This document shows positions 24,461 to 33,353 of a DNA stretch of 64,000 bases, in pieces. How positions within the stretch are numbered: position 1 is the first letter of the stretch; each line of letters begins with the position of its first letter. The stretch covers positions 39,602 through 103,601 of the forward strand of contig DLPV01000023.1 of the NCBI GenBank assembly GCA_002477465.1. Direction: 5' to 3'. The translations under genes and the position numbers were made by a program. The notes below the pieces were generated by a model. That model had not been told where the DNA came from, made no database searches, and saw only the letters and a list, made by a program, of their open reading frames with translations. This DNA is from Gammaproteobacteria bacterium UBA7449 (lineage in GTDB: Bacteria > Pseudomonadota > Gammaproteobacteria > Pseudomonadales > Pseudohongiellaceae).

Positions 24461-24496
24461 ATGAAAAGTAGACTAACCCGCTGTAAGGATAATCGA

Positions 24497-25819
24497 GTGA
24501 TTGCTGAAACCTACCAAAACCATATTGCCACTCTCCAAATCAGTTATGAAAAAGCGATTACGCATGTCGCGGCATCTCATCAACTGGACGGCCTTCTCAT
24601 TCACAGCGGTAGCGAACACTACTATTTCGACGATGATCGGGGAATTGCGTTTCAGGCATTTGGCCACTTCCTGCACTGGATAGACGTCAACAGGCCAGAT
24701 CAACTGCTCCTCATCCGGCCGGGTGAGACGCCCATTTATTTTCAGGTGATCCCCGATGACTTTTGGTATGAGCAGGCCATCGCCTCTGAGCCGGTGTGGG
24801 GAGAGTGTTTTAAGGTGGTGCGTGTAAACAGTTTGAGTGAAGTGGCGAAAGCGCTTCCTTCCGGGCAGTTTGCCTATTTAGGTGAAAGTAGCTCGCTTGC
24901 CGGCGCCATGAATATTGCTGAGGCAAACTGTAATCCCAAACCCTTGTGCAGCTATCTTGATTACTACCGAGCCTACAAAACAGAATACGAGTTGGATCAA
25001 TTGCGTACGGCGAACCAGTTGGCTCTCAACGGGCACCAGGCAGCGCGCGACTGCTTCCTGGCGGGCGGCAGCGAATACGATATCCACCTCGCCTATCTAG
25101 GCACCTGCGGTGTGTTAGAGGATGAAACGCCCTATACCAATATCGTAGCGCTAGACGATAAGTCGGCGATTCTGCACTACCAGAATAAGCGTCGCCAGCT
25201 CGCGCAGACCAGCCAGGTCCTGCTGATCGATGCCGGCTATCGCGTGCGCAGCTATGGCTCTGACATTACTCGTACTTGGGTTCGCGATGGCGTGCATGCG
25301 AGCTTTGCAGAACTGCTGGTGGGCATGGAGGCGATCAAGGACAGACTGGTGGCCCAGGTCAGGCCCGGGATTTCCTACATAGACATTCACCGGCAGGCGC
25401 TTTCGCAGATCACCGAGCTGCTGCTGAGACTGGAGATCTGTCATGGCGAAGCGCCCGACCTACTGGAGCGTGAGATAACACAGTTGTTTATGCCCCATGG
25501 TGTGGGTCATCTGCTAGGAATCCAGGTTCATGATGTCGGCGGCCACCAGCTGAATCATGATGGCGAAACCCTTGCTCCTCCCGCTCACTCTCCCATGTTG
25601 CGCAACACCCGCGACTTGGCAGCCGACATGGTGTTCACTATTGAACCCGGCTGTTACTTCATTCCCTTGCTGTTGGAACCACAGCGCAGCGGAGAAAATC
25701 ACCACAGGTTCAATTGGGATCTTATCGATCAGCTTTATCCGTTAGGCGGCATCAGGGTCGAAGATAACGTGAGGGTGACGCAGAGCGGCGTTGAAAATCT
25801 CACCCCGGGTACAAGTTAA
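24497..25819 (+). CDS. pepQ: Xaa-Pro dipeptidase
   Basis: A 440-residue M24 metallopeptidase that aligns with E. coli PepQ (443): NHIATLQ near the start, LDGLLIHSGSEHYYF, YYRAYKTEYELDQLRTANQL, YTNIVALDDKSAILHYQ, LLIDAGYRVRSYGSDITRTW (two metal-binding Asp), FMPHGVGHLLGIQVHDVGG (His) and FTIEPGCYFIP then GGIRVEDNV (two Glu). It hydrolyses dipeptides with C-terminal proline and some organophosphates. I chose GTG 24497 because AAGGA lies 7 bases upstream and length then matches E. coli. An ATG at 24461 would add 12 residues without a ribosome site. Confidence 0.93.
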   Translation: MIAETYQNHIATLQISYEKAITHVAASHQLDGLLIHSGSEHYYFDDDRGIAFQAFGHFLHWIDVNRPDQLLLIRPGETPIYFQVIPDDFWYEQAIASEPVWGECFKVVRVNSLSEVAKALPSGQFAYLGESSSLAGAMNIAEANCNPKPLCSYLDYYRAYKTEYELDQLRTANQLALNGHQAARDCFLAGGSEYDIHLAYLGTCGVLEDETPYTNIVALDDKSAILHYQNKRRQLAQTSQVLLIDAGYRVRSYGSDITRTWVRDGVHASFAELLVGMEAIKDRLVAQVRPGISYIDIHRQALSQITELLLRLEICHGEAPDLLEREITQLFMPHGVGHLLGIQVHDVGGHQLNHDGETLAPPAHSPMLRNTRDLAADMVFTIEPGCYFIPLLLEPQRSGENHHRFNWDLIDQLYPLGGIRVEDNVRVTQSGVENLTPGTS

Positions 25820-25831
25820 GCGAGCCCTGTA

Positions 25832-27124
25832 TCAAGCCAGCAAACGGTCTATTTGTGCGAGAAGTTTAGGTAAGGCAGAGCGATTGGCCTTCACTAGCGC
25901 TGCGCCTGACTGACCCATGGCTTCCCGCTTGGCCGGCTCGTCAAGAAGCTGTAGCAGTTGCGTCGACAGTTCGGTGGCATCCTGCACGGTACGAAGGGCA
26001 TTCGCTGATTCCATCTGGGAGCAGATTTTCGCAAAGTTAAACTGGGAAGGGCCCACCAAAACCGGCAGCGCCCACGCCGCAGGCTCGAGTACATTTTGGC
26101 ACCCCGTATCAACCAGACTACCTCCCACAAAGGCGATATCACCCAGACTGTAGTAAGCCATCATTTCACCCATGGAATCGCCCAGCAGAACCTGGGTATC
26201 CGCGGCCAGTGCCTGACCACTGCTGCGGCGTTGCAGTCGCAGACCTCTTTTTTGACACAGCTCTGCCACCCCCTGAAATCTCTCCGGGTGACGGGGAATC
26301 AGTATGCAGAGCGGTGATTCCACCGCATCCAGTAGTGGCAAAATCGCATCCAGCACTTTGCTTTCTTCGCCTTCTCGCGTACTGGCAATAACAATTACTG
26401 TGCGACCTGATGCTTTGATTGATGAAAATGGCTCAGCGTTATGCGACAGTGTGGTGTCAACATCAACATAGAATTTCAGGCTGCCCGTGACTTCAACCTT
26501 GCTGGCTTCAGCACCTAGCGCCATAAGACGATCGGCATCGGCTTGGGACTGCGCCGCGATTAAATCTATAGCTATTAGCATTTGTCGCGCCAGACTTGAG
26601 ATGCGACGGTAACCCGCAGCAGACCTTTCCGACAGACGCGCATTGGCCAGTAGAATTTTAACGTTTTCATGTTTACAGGCAGCTATAGTGTTGGGCCACA
26701 ACTCAGTTTCCATAATGATCACGAGCCCCGGCCTGATTTTTCGAAGGAAGCGCCTTACCAGAAATTCCAAATCGTAAGGTGCATAGACATGGGTCACAGC
26801 ATCTCCGAACAGGCTGCGAACGCGTTCGGAGCCGGTGGGTGTGGTGGTGGTTATTATAATTCTGACATTGGGATTGGCGCTGCGTAAGGCTTTGACCAGT
26901 GGCGCGGCGGCCACCGTCTCTCCTACCGAGACCGCATGGATCCATATACCAGCTGAGGTTTTAGCGGGCGCCGTCGATTCTGTGGCATCTGCGCTCTTGA
27001 AAAGCGCGAAGCGTTCACCGATGCGCCGGCGATAATCAGGTGCGGCAAGGGACTTTCCATAAAGGCGCGCAACGATAAACGGTAACGCCAATAATAAGAG
27101 CAGGCTATAGAAGAGACGCCACAT
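25832..27124 (-). CDS. waaA: 3-deoxy-D-manno-octulosonic acid (Kdo) transferase
   Basis: A 430-residue protein with an N-terminal membrane anchor (about 4-22), then the WaaA Rossmann domains. Markers are WIHAVSVGETVAAAPLVKAL, TTTTPTGSERV, APYDLEFLVRRFLRKIRPG, METELWPNTIAACKHENV, LLANARLSERSAAGYRR, IPRHPERF and the C-terminal GGSLVDTGCQNVLEPAAWAL that binds the nucleotide sugar. It transfers Kdo from CMP-Kdo to lipid IVA at the inner membrane. It is divergent from the FAD-oxidoreductase gene and opens the LPS-related block. Confidence 0.95.
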   Translation of the reverse strand: MWRLFYSLLLLLALPFIVARLYGKSLAAPDYRRRIGERFALFKSADATESTAPAKTSAGIWIHAVSVGETVAAAPLVKALRSANPNVRIIITTTTPTGSERVRSLFGDAVTHVYAPYDLEFLVRRFLRKIRPGLVIIMETELWPNTIAACKHENVKILLANARLSERSAAGYRRISSLARQMLIAIDLIAAQSQADADRLMALGAEASKVEVTGSLKFYVDVDTTLSHNAEPFSSIKASGRTVIVIASTREGEESKVLDAILPLLDAVESPLCILIPRHPERFQGVAELCQKRGLRLQRRSSGQALAADTQVLLGDSMGEMMAYYSLGDIAFVGGSLVDTGCQNVLEPAAWALPVLVGPSQFNFAKICSQMESANALRTVQDATELSTQLLQLLDEPAKREAMGQSGAALVKANRSALPKLLAQIDRLLA

Positions 27125-27236
27125 AACTTGGATTCAGACCTGGTAACCTGTGCCAAAAAGTACACAGTTCGCCGATGGGAAATTCAGCTTGATGTCGATA
27201 TACTCAAAAGGCGTTCGCGAGGCTAAAAGGTAACTA

Positions 27237-28451
27237 ATGACACTGCGCTATTCAACAGACATCGTCATCTTCGGTGGCGGGATTGCTGGATTATGGCTGT
27301 TGAATAGTCTGCGCGAAGCAGGTTACCAGGCCATCCTATTCGAACGCCACACCATCGGTGGCGGCCAAACATTGGCATCTCAAGGCATTATTCACGGTGG
27401 CTTGAAGTATGCGCTACAGGGATCCCTGACCGGAGCGGCCCAGGCCATAGCCGCGATGCCGGAGCGCTGGCGACAGTGTCTGGCCGGCGAAGGTGACATG
27501 GATTTACGTGGCACCCGAGTACTTTGCGAACACTACTACATGTGGTCCGGCGCCAGCATGCGCAGCAAACTGAAGTCTTTTCTCGGCAGCAAGAGTCTGA
27601 GGGGCCGGGTGGATACGGTACCCCAGGCTGAATACCCTGAGTTTTTCCAACAGGCATCCATCAAAGGCACACTTTACCAGCTGCCCGATTTCGTGGTGGA
27701 TAGCGAGAGCCTGATAGACGTCCTGGCCGGCAGGCAACAGGCCCATCTTTTTAGCCTGCCCGACCAGGTCGTCGAATTCGGCAGTGATGGATTTTCTGAT
27801 GCCAGGACACTGAAATTGACCCACCGCGAGCATGACATAGAAATGAGCGTGCAGCGCTTTATCTTTGCAGCAGGGGAAGGCAACAAGGGTTTAATCAATG
27901 CCGCAGGACTAGGCAAGCCTCAAACTCAGGTCCGCCCCCTAAATATGGTCTACCTCAAAATGCCTGGACTACCGCAGCTGTTTGTTCACTGCATCGGCGA
28001 CAGTTTTAGTCTGACTCCCAGACTCACAGTGACTTCACATCGAGATGAGAGTGGTGAGACTGTCTGGTATCTCGGGGGTGACATCGCCGAGACTGGCGTG
28101 GGTAAGACCGATGCTGAGCAAGTAGATAGGGCGCGTCAGTTGTTAGACGAGCTGTTTCCCTGGATTGATGTGACAGCAGCCGAGTGGCGCTGCTTTACCA
28201 TCAACCGGGCCGAACCCAAGGTGGAAAACGATAGCAGACCCGACGACGCCTACTTCACCAAAGAAGAGAATATCCTGGTGACCTGGCCAACCAAGCTTAC
28301 GCTAGCACCGGCACTGTCTGACCAGGTTCTTGCTGACCTCCGCAAGGACAAGATTATCCCCTCAAGCGCTGCACCAGAAATCACCCTTGAGGCGATTCTC
28401 AAACCCGCCGTAATAGGTGCGCCGGAATGGCACCTGGGGACGACAGCATGA
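27237..28451 (+). CDS. FAD-dependent oxidoreductase (DAO/GlpD-like fold)
   Basis: The 404-residue product starts with a dinucleotide-binding motif, DIVIFGGGIAGLWLLNSLR (GxGxxG), followed by a family DAO-like segment (ASQGIIHGGLKYALQG) that resembles the N-terminal FAD domain of glycerol-3-phosphate dehydrogenases. The substrate domain does not give a specific match. Its stop overlaps the start of the next gene (ATGA at 28448-28451), so it is translationally coupled to the aldo/keto reductase. The pair suggests sequential redox steps on one small sugar-like or polyol substrate. This is inference from context. Confidence 0.75.
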   Translation: MTLRYSTDIVIFGGGIAGLWLLNSLREAGYQAILFERHTIGGGQTLASQGIIHGGLKYALQGSLTGAAQAIAAMPERWRQCLAGEGDMDLRGTRVLCEHYYMWSGASMRSKLKSFLGSKSLRGRVDTVPQAEYPEFFQQASIKGTLYQLPDFVVDSESLIDVLAGRQQAHLFSLPDQVVEFGSDGFSDARTLKLTHREHDIEMSVQRFIFAAGEGNKGLINAAGLGKPQTQVRPLNMVYLKMPGLPQLFVHCIGDSFSLTPRLTVTSHRDESGETVWYLGGDIAETGVGKTDAEQVDRARQLLDELFPWIDVTAAEWRCFTINRAEPKVENDSRPDDAYFTKEENILVTWPTKLTLAPALSDQVLADLRKDKIIPSSAAPEITLEAILKPAVIGAPEWHLGTTA

Positions 28452-29236
28452 AGAGCGTGCCCAAGCGACAGCTGGGGTCCACCGGGATAGACGTTTCCTG
28501 CCTTGGTCTTGGTACGGTGAAGCTGGGGCGCAACCAGGGCGTTAAATATCCCCGGCACTTTGATTTGCCCAATGATGAACAGGTCATTGCTCTGCTAGAC
28601 CAGGCACGCGGACTGGGAATCAACTTTATAGACACTGCCCCTGCCTATGGCAGCAGCGAAGAGCGCTTGGGCAAGCTAATGCAAAACCGGCAGGACTGGA
28701 TAATTTGTTCCAAGGTTGGAGAAGAGTTTGAAGATGGCGCCTCACATTTCGATTTCTCAGCGCAACATACCCGTCACAGTGTCGAGCGGAGTTTGCGCCG
28801 ATTGCGCACGGACTATCTGGACCTGGTGTTAATTCACTCAAACGGTGAAGACCTTGGAATACTTGAGCAGACCGACTGCCTTGAGACGCTACTGAACCTA
28901 AAAGATGAGGGCTTGATTCGCGCCGTGGGTATGTCCACCAAGACTGCTATCGGTGGCAAGCGCGCTCTTCCACTTTGTGATGCCTTGATGCTTACATTCA
29001 ACGCGACTACAACGGCTGAAGAACCAGTCATCGACTTGGCCAGAGCGCAGGGCAAGGCAATATTAGTTAAAAAAGCTTTCGATAGCGGCCACGCGACTGA
29101 CCAGCCGGGCGGCCCTGAGCAGGCGCTTGGGTTTGTACTAACTAAACCGGGAGTTAGCAGCGTGATTGTCGGAACAATAAACCCTGAACATTTGCGGAGT
29201 AATGCTGAGATCGCTGCTGAGGTAATCTTAAATTAA
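28448..29236 (+). CDS. Aldo/keto reductase
   Basis: A 262-residue AKR barrel. The catalytic tetrad is visible: Asp and Tyr in NFIDTAPAYGSSEERLG, Lys in IICSKVGEEF, His in LDLVLIHSNGED. Near the C-terminus VSSVIVGTINPEHLRSN is the phosphate-binding element for NADP(H). It is shorter than the typical 310-330 residues but complete. The start ATG 28448 sits in an ATGA overlap with the FAD oxidoreductase, so I prefer it to the ATG at 28427. The substrate is unknown. Confidence 0.85.
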   Translation: MKSVPKRQLGSTGIDVSCLGLGTVKLGRNQGVKYPRHFDLPNDEQVIALLDQARGLGINFIDTAPAYGSSEERLGKLMQNRQDWIICSKVGEEFEDGASHFDFSAQHTRHSVERSLRRLRTDYLDLVLIHSNGEDLGILEQTDCLETLLNLKDEGLIRAVGMSTKTAIGGKRALPLCDALMLTFNATTTAEEPVIDLARAQGKAILVKKAFDSGHATDQPGGPEQALGFVLTKPGVSSVIVGTINPEHLRSNAEIAAEVILN

Positions 29237-29269
29237 AGACCTAAGCACTGCGGCTGATACGGCTGCAGC

Positions 29270-30700
29270 TCAATCACCAACCCTGCGCATCTTTTCAACG
29301 ATATCTGAAGTCGAGCAATTATCGAGAAACTCAAGCGCTTGTACCTTGCCGCCGTATGCAAGTACAAATTCACCACCCACAACCTGATCGATAGCATAGT
29401 CGCCGCCCTTAACCAGAATTTCTGGTTTGAGGGACTGCAGCAGTGTCTCTGGCGTATCTTCACTAAAACTGACAACCCAGTCTACCGCCTCAAGTCCCGC
29501 CAATACAGCCATCCGCCGTTCCAGGGGATTAATAGGTCGGCCTGGCCCTTTTAACCGCCGCACAGAGTCGTCATCATTTATAGCAACCACAAGCCGTTCA
29601 CCGAGCTTTCTAGCTTCGTTAAGATAACCGACATGTCCGGCATGAATAATGTCGAAGCAGCCATTTGTGAAGACAATACTCTCTCCATGGGCTCGCGCAT
29701 CCTCTACCGCAATGGCAAGCTGGTCTGATGTCATTACGCCCTGGCCTGAATCTTGCTCCCCCAGAATCGCACGACGCAGCTCTGGCCCGCTTATAGCTGC
29801 AGTACCAAGCTTGCCAACCACCTGGCCTGCAGCGATGTTGGCCAGTGCTGTGGCATCTGCCATAGTCTCACCCGCTGCTAATGCAGCTGCCAAAACTGAT
29901 ATCACGGTATCACCCGCGCCAGTAACATCGAAAACTTCCTGCGCTTTGGCAGGCAGATGCAGCTCCGGCGAGTCCGGGCGGATGAGTGTCATACCGTTTT
30001 CACCGCGAGTGATAAGTATGGCCTCTAGTTCAAGGTCACTGACCAACTGCATACCCTTGGCCACAAGATCTGTTTCATTTGCGCAGTGGCCGACCACCGC
30101 TTCGAATTCGTTCAAATTGGGAGTAATCAGAGTAGCGCCCCGGTACTTATCGAAATCTGAACCTTTGGGGTCGACAATAACCGGAATGCCATGATCTCTG
30201 CCTAGTTTTATTAGAGGTGCAATTTCCTGCAGAGCACCCTTGGCATAATCCGACAGAACCATCGCCTGGGTGTTGCTGATCTGTGCTTTTGCTTTAGTCA
30301 ACAAACTGATTACATCTTGTTTTTCGAATGCTTGTTCAAAATCAGCTCTGATCAGCTGTTGATGCTGACTGATGACACGAAGTTTGGTGATAGTGGGCTT
30401 GTCGGGGCAATGGATAAAATCGCAAAGCACTCCTGCTGCCGTGAGCCGAGATTCAAGCTCAGTACCGCTCTCATCCTCACCTACTACACCAATTATCCGG
30501 GTCGCACTGCCAAGAGCAGAAATATTAAGTGCCACGTTGCCCGCGCCGCCAGGTCTGTCTTCCTGATTAGCCACCTTAACAACGGGTACCGGCGCTTCTG
30601 GTGAAATCCTGTTGGCACTGCCATGCCAGTAGCGATCGAGCATCACATCGCCGATGACAAGCAGTCTAGCGTCCTGAAAGGACGGCATTTCCAATTTCAT
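29270..30700 (-). CDS. hldE: Bifunctional D-glycero-beta-D-manno-heptose-7-phosphate kinase / heptose-1-phosphate adenylyltransferase
   Basis: The 476 residues match E. coli HldE (477) in length. The N-terminal half (about 1-320) is a PfkB/ribokinase domain: RLLVIGDVMLDRYWHG at the start, GGAGNVALNISALG, and FDVTGAGDTVISVLA with the catalytic Asp. The C-terminal half (about 345-476) is a nucleotidyltransferase: VFTNGCFDIIHAGHVGYL with the HxGH-type site, then LVVAINDDDSVRRLKG. It makes ADP-heptose, the donor used by WaaC and WaaF encoded further right. It is convergent with the aldo/keto reductase and divergent from lpxL. Confidence 0.96.
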   Translation of the reverse strand: MKLEMPSFQDARLLVIGDVMLDRYWHGSANRISPEAPVPVVKVANQEDRPGGAGNVALNISALGSATRIIGVVGEDESGTELESRLTAAGVLCDFIHCPDKPTITKLRVISQHQQLIRADFEQAFEKQDVISLLTKAKAQISNTQAMVLSDYAKGALQEIAPLIKLGRDHGIPVIVDPKGSDFDKYRGATLITPNLNEFEAVVGHCANETDLVAKGMQLVSDLELEAILITRGENGMTLIRPDSPELHLPAKAQEVFDVTGAGDTVISVLAAALAAGETMADATALANIAAGQVVGKLGTAAISGPELRRAILGEQDSGQGVMTSDQLAIAVEDARAHGESIVFTNGCFDIIHAGHVGYLNEARKLGERLVVAINDDDSVRRLKGPGRPINPLERRMAVLAGLEAVDWVVSFSEDTPETLLQSLKPEILVKGGDYAIDQVVGGEFVLAYGGKVQALEFLDNCSTSDIVEKMRRVGD

Positions 30701-30889
30701 TCCTTAAGCCCTTTTTCTCGTGTCCCGGTCCCAAGTACCGGTCTCATGTTTCGTAGAGATGCGGCAGATAATAACATAGGGTATCGAATCCGATATCGAA
30801 CTTTTACCGTCTGGCGTGGGTTGCACGGCCAGCTTTGCTACAATACCGTCGGCAACTCACTACCTTAAAAGACCCTGTAATCCCTGACT

Positions 30890-31828
30890 GTGACCGACCC
30901 TACTCGCCAATTTGTGCCACTGGGCCAATTTAAACATCCGCGCTACTGGCCAACCTGGCTAGGGATTGGCTGTATGTGGGTGGCAGCCAATCTGCCCTAC
31001 TCCCTGCAATTACAGCTAGGGAAGTTCATTGGCTTTCTGTCCTACCATTTCGCCTGGGGACGACGCCGGGTATGCGAGATAAACCTGAGGCTATGTTTCC
31101 CCAACCTATCTCCTGAGGAGCATAGGAACCTGGTACGAAAGACATTTCAATCCAATGGGATTGGCTTCATTGAGATTGCTATAGCCTGGTGCGGCAAGTT
31201 GGACAAATACAGAGGCATGGCCACTTTCCATGGCCTTGAGAACCTGGGGAAAGCAAAGGCAGAAAATAAAGGGGTTTTGCTGATTGGGCCCCATCTCACG
31301 ACTTTCGAGATGGCTGGATTTCTCTACTCCTCGATTGGGGAGCTTAATGGCACTTATCGAGCCAACGACAAGAATCCTCTGTTTGATGCGTTTATGTACA
31401 ACGGGCGCCATCGCGTTTATCCGGGCTTGTTTGAACGCAAGGATATCAGAGGTGCTATGCGCTGCCTGAAAAAAGGCGGGTTGCTTTGGTATGCTCCCGA
31501 TCAGGACTACGGTGCCCAACACTCGGTTTTCGTACCCTTCTTTGGTAATCTCGCGGCTACGATCACTGCCGGTAGTCGCTTTGCAAAGTTCAATGGCTCT
31601 CCGGTGGTGTTTTTCAGCCACTACAGAAAGCCCGACAACTCTGGCTACGAAATACACTTTAGCCCTGTCCTGGAAGACTACCCCAGCGGCGACGATGAAG
31701 AAGATGGCAGAATCATCAACCGCTGGATAGAAGCGGCAATACGCAAGCAGCCCGACCAATACCTCTGGCTGCATAAACGTTTCAAGACGCCACTCCCCGG
31801 GAAAAAAGAAAACCCCTACAGCTCATGA
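30890..31828 (+). CDS. lpxL: Lipid A biosynthesis lauroyl acyltransferase
   Basis: A 312-residue protein of the LpxL/HtrB family. Near the start, FKHPRYWPTWLGIGCMWVAA is typical of LpxL/LpxM. The catalytic H-x4-E is in LLIGPHLTTFEMAG (about residues 131-136), and LLWYAPDQDYG and FVPFFGNLAAT are the other conserved blocks. It adds a secondary acyl chain to Kdo2-lipid IVA at the inner membrane; a single N-terminal helix anchors it. The start is GTG 30890. The stop overlaps the next gene by four bases (ATGA), so the two are coupled. LpxL versus LpxM/P cannot be told from sequence alone. Confidence 0.9.
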   Translation: MTDPTRQFVPLGQFKHPRYWPTWLGIGCMWVAANLPYSLQLQLGKFIGFLSYHFAWGRRRVCEINLRLCFPNLSPEEHRNLVRKTFQSNGIGFIEIAIAWCGKLDKYRGMATFHGLENLGKAKAENKGVLLIGPHLTTFEMAGFLYSSIGELNGTYRANDKNPLFDAFMYNGRHRVYPGLFERKDIRGAMRCLKKGGLLWYAPDQDYGAQHSVFVPFFGNLAATITAGSRFAKFNGSPVVFFSHYRKPDNSGYEIHFSPVLEDYPSGDDEEDGRIINRWIEAAIRKQPDQYLWLHKRFKTPLPGKKENPYSS

Positions 31829-33330
31829 GCTCAACAAACTGGCAACAATGGGATATACGACTACTGACAGTATTGGCAAGTCTGGCGCTGTCTGGATTTG
31901 CCGTGGCGTTTGCCTCTCTCCCAAATGACGATGCCTATACCTATATCAGAACCGCAGAGATCTTTCTCGAGCATGGTGTGGGCGCAGCCATATCTCACTA
32001 CACCTGGGCCGGTTATCCGATTCTGATCGGCCTGGTGAGCCTCTTGGGCTTGTCATTGTTCACCTCTGCCTATGTTTTGAACGCCATATTCTTCGCAATA
32101 CTGGCATACGCTTTTATTAGCATCGTGCGTCACCTCGATGACTCCAACAGGGTCGCTTGGCTGGCAGCGCTAACCGTGCTTGCCTATCCAGAGCTGAATG
32201 AGTATCGGGACATGGTGCTTCGTGATATTGGCTTCTGGGCCATGCTGCTGTTGGCCCTGTGGCGCTTCATGGTTTTTGTAGATACACGTCAATTTTCTCA
32301 TTCTGTATTTTTTGTGCTGGCAATGATCGGGGCCATGCTGTTCAGGGCAGAGGCGGTTATCTATCTTGTGGCAATTCCCTTTGCGTTGTTTTTACAGAGC
32401 GACCGTAATACGCAGGAAAATCGCCGGGACTTTTTGAAATTAGCTGGATTTATTTGCGGCGTGGGAATACTTGTATTCCTGGTGCTTTTGGCTGCTGGAA
32501 TCAATTTATTCTTATTGATATTGGAACTGCTACGCATCTATCAACCTTTTCTCATCAGCCTTTTTAATCCGGATGAGGCAGTTACAGCGGCTAGGGCAAA
32601 TGCAATCTTTGGCGAGTATGCCGGTATTTTTTCCCAAGAATATGTCTCTGCGGTTATCGCTATAGGCTTAAGCGTAGTGCTGGTGATGACTTTGTTCTAT
32701 ACCATCGGTGGCCCTTTCTTCTGGCTACTGGCTTTTGGCCTGATGCGAAAGCACATTCGCTGGCATAGCGCGAAGGTGGTACCCATTCTTGCCGTATTGC
32801 TGGCAAACCTCTTAATACTGGTAGTGTTTCTGTACATCACCAAATTTCTTACCGGGCGCTATGCCCTTGTATTTGGTCTTATGGCCGCTACTCTGGTTCC
32901 ATTTCTAGTCTCCAGCATTATAGAGCGAAACCGAGGCGGTAAGTGGGAGCAACTTAGCACTTATTTCCTGATACTGTTTTTCTTCTACTGCCTGATAGAT
33001 TCCTATGTAAGTTTTGGCAGGTCAAAGGACTGGTTGCTTGATGCTTCAAGCTATGTGGAACTGCAAGCGGAACCTGACACGCAAGTGCTGACAAACAATC
33101 ACACTATTGCCTACTTCTCGGGCCGGGTAGAAAACTATGATGTAATTGTGCGGGAGCTTAAAGCCCAGGATGTTTTAGATGTGGCACCTGGTACTATTGT
33201 TGCGCTAGAAATGTATTACGAAATGAGTCTGATGGTAGAGCAAGCGCCAGTAAAGGCATCCCTACAACTACTGCAGCAGTTTCCCAGTGCCGATCAGCCA
33301 CAGATTGCAATCTATAGACGCGTGAACTAG
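31825..33330 (+). CDS. Polytopic GT39/ArnT-like glycosyltransferase
   Basis: The 501-residue product has about ten membrane helices and a small C-terminal extramembrane domain (about 400-501). After the first helix comes PNDDAYTYIRTAEIFLEHGV, the acidic DD-type motif in the first periplasmic loop of GT39/GT83 enzymes that use polyprenyl-phosphate sugars. TWAGYPILIGLVSLLG and MLFRAEAVIYLVAIP (with the RxE/A-type helix) follow the same pattern. It is coupled to lpxL (ATGA overlap), so it probably adds a sugar to lipid A or core in the periplasm. The acceptor is not identified. Confidence 0.7.
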   Translation: MSSTNWQQWDIRLLTVLASLALSGFAVAFASLPNDDAYTYIRTAEIFLEHGVGAAISHYTWAGYPILIGLVSLLGLSLFTSAYVLNAIFFAILAYAFISIVRHLDDSNRVAWLAALTVLAYPELNEYRDMVLRDIGFWAMLLLALWRFMVFVDTRQFSHSVFFVLAMIGAMLFRAEAVIYLVAIPFALFLQSDRNTQENRRDFLKLAGFICGVGILVFLVLLAAGINLFLLILELLRIYQPFLISLFNPDEAVTAARANAIFGEYAGIFSQEYVSAVIAIGLSVVLVMTLFYTIGGPFFWLLAFGLMRKHIRWHSAKVVPILAVLLANLLILVVFLYITKFLTGRYALVFGLMAATLVPFLVSSIIERNRGGKWEQLSTYFLILFFFYCLIDSYVSFGRSKDWLLDASSYVELQAEPDTQVLTNNHTIAYFSGRVENYDVIVRELKAQDVLDVAPGTIVALEMYYEMSLMVEQAPVKASLQLLQQFPSADQPQIAIYRRVN

Positions 33331-33353
33331 CCGCCTAATAAGTTCCGGTCAAT

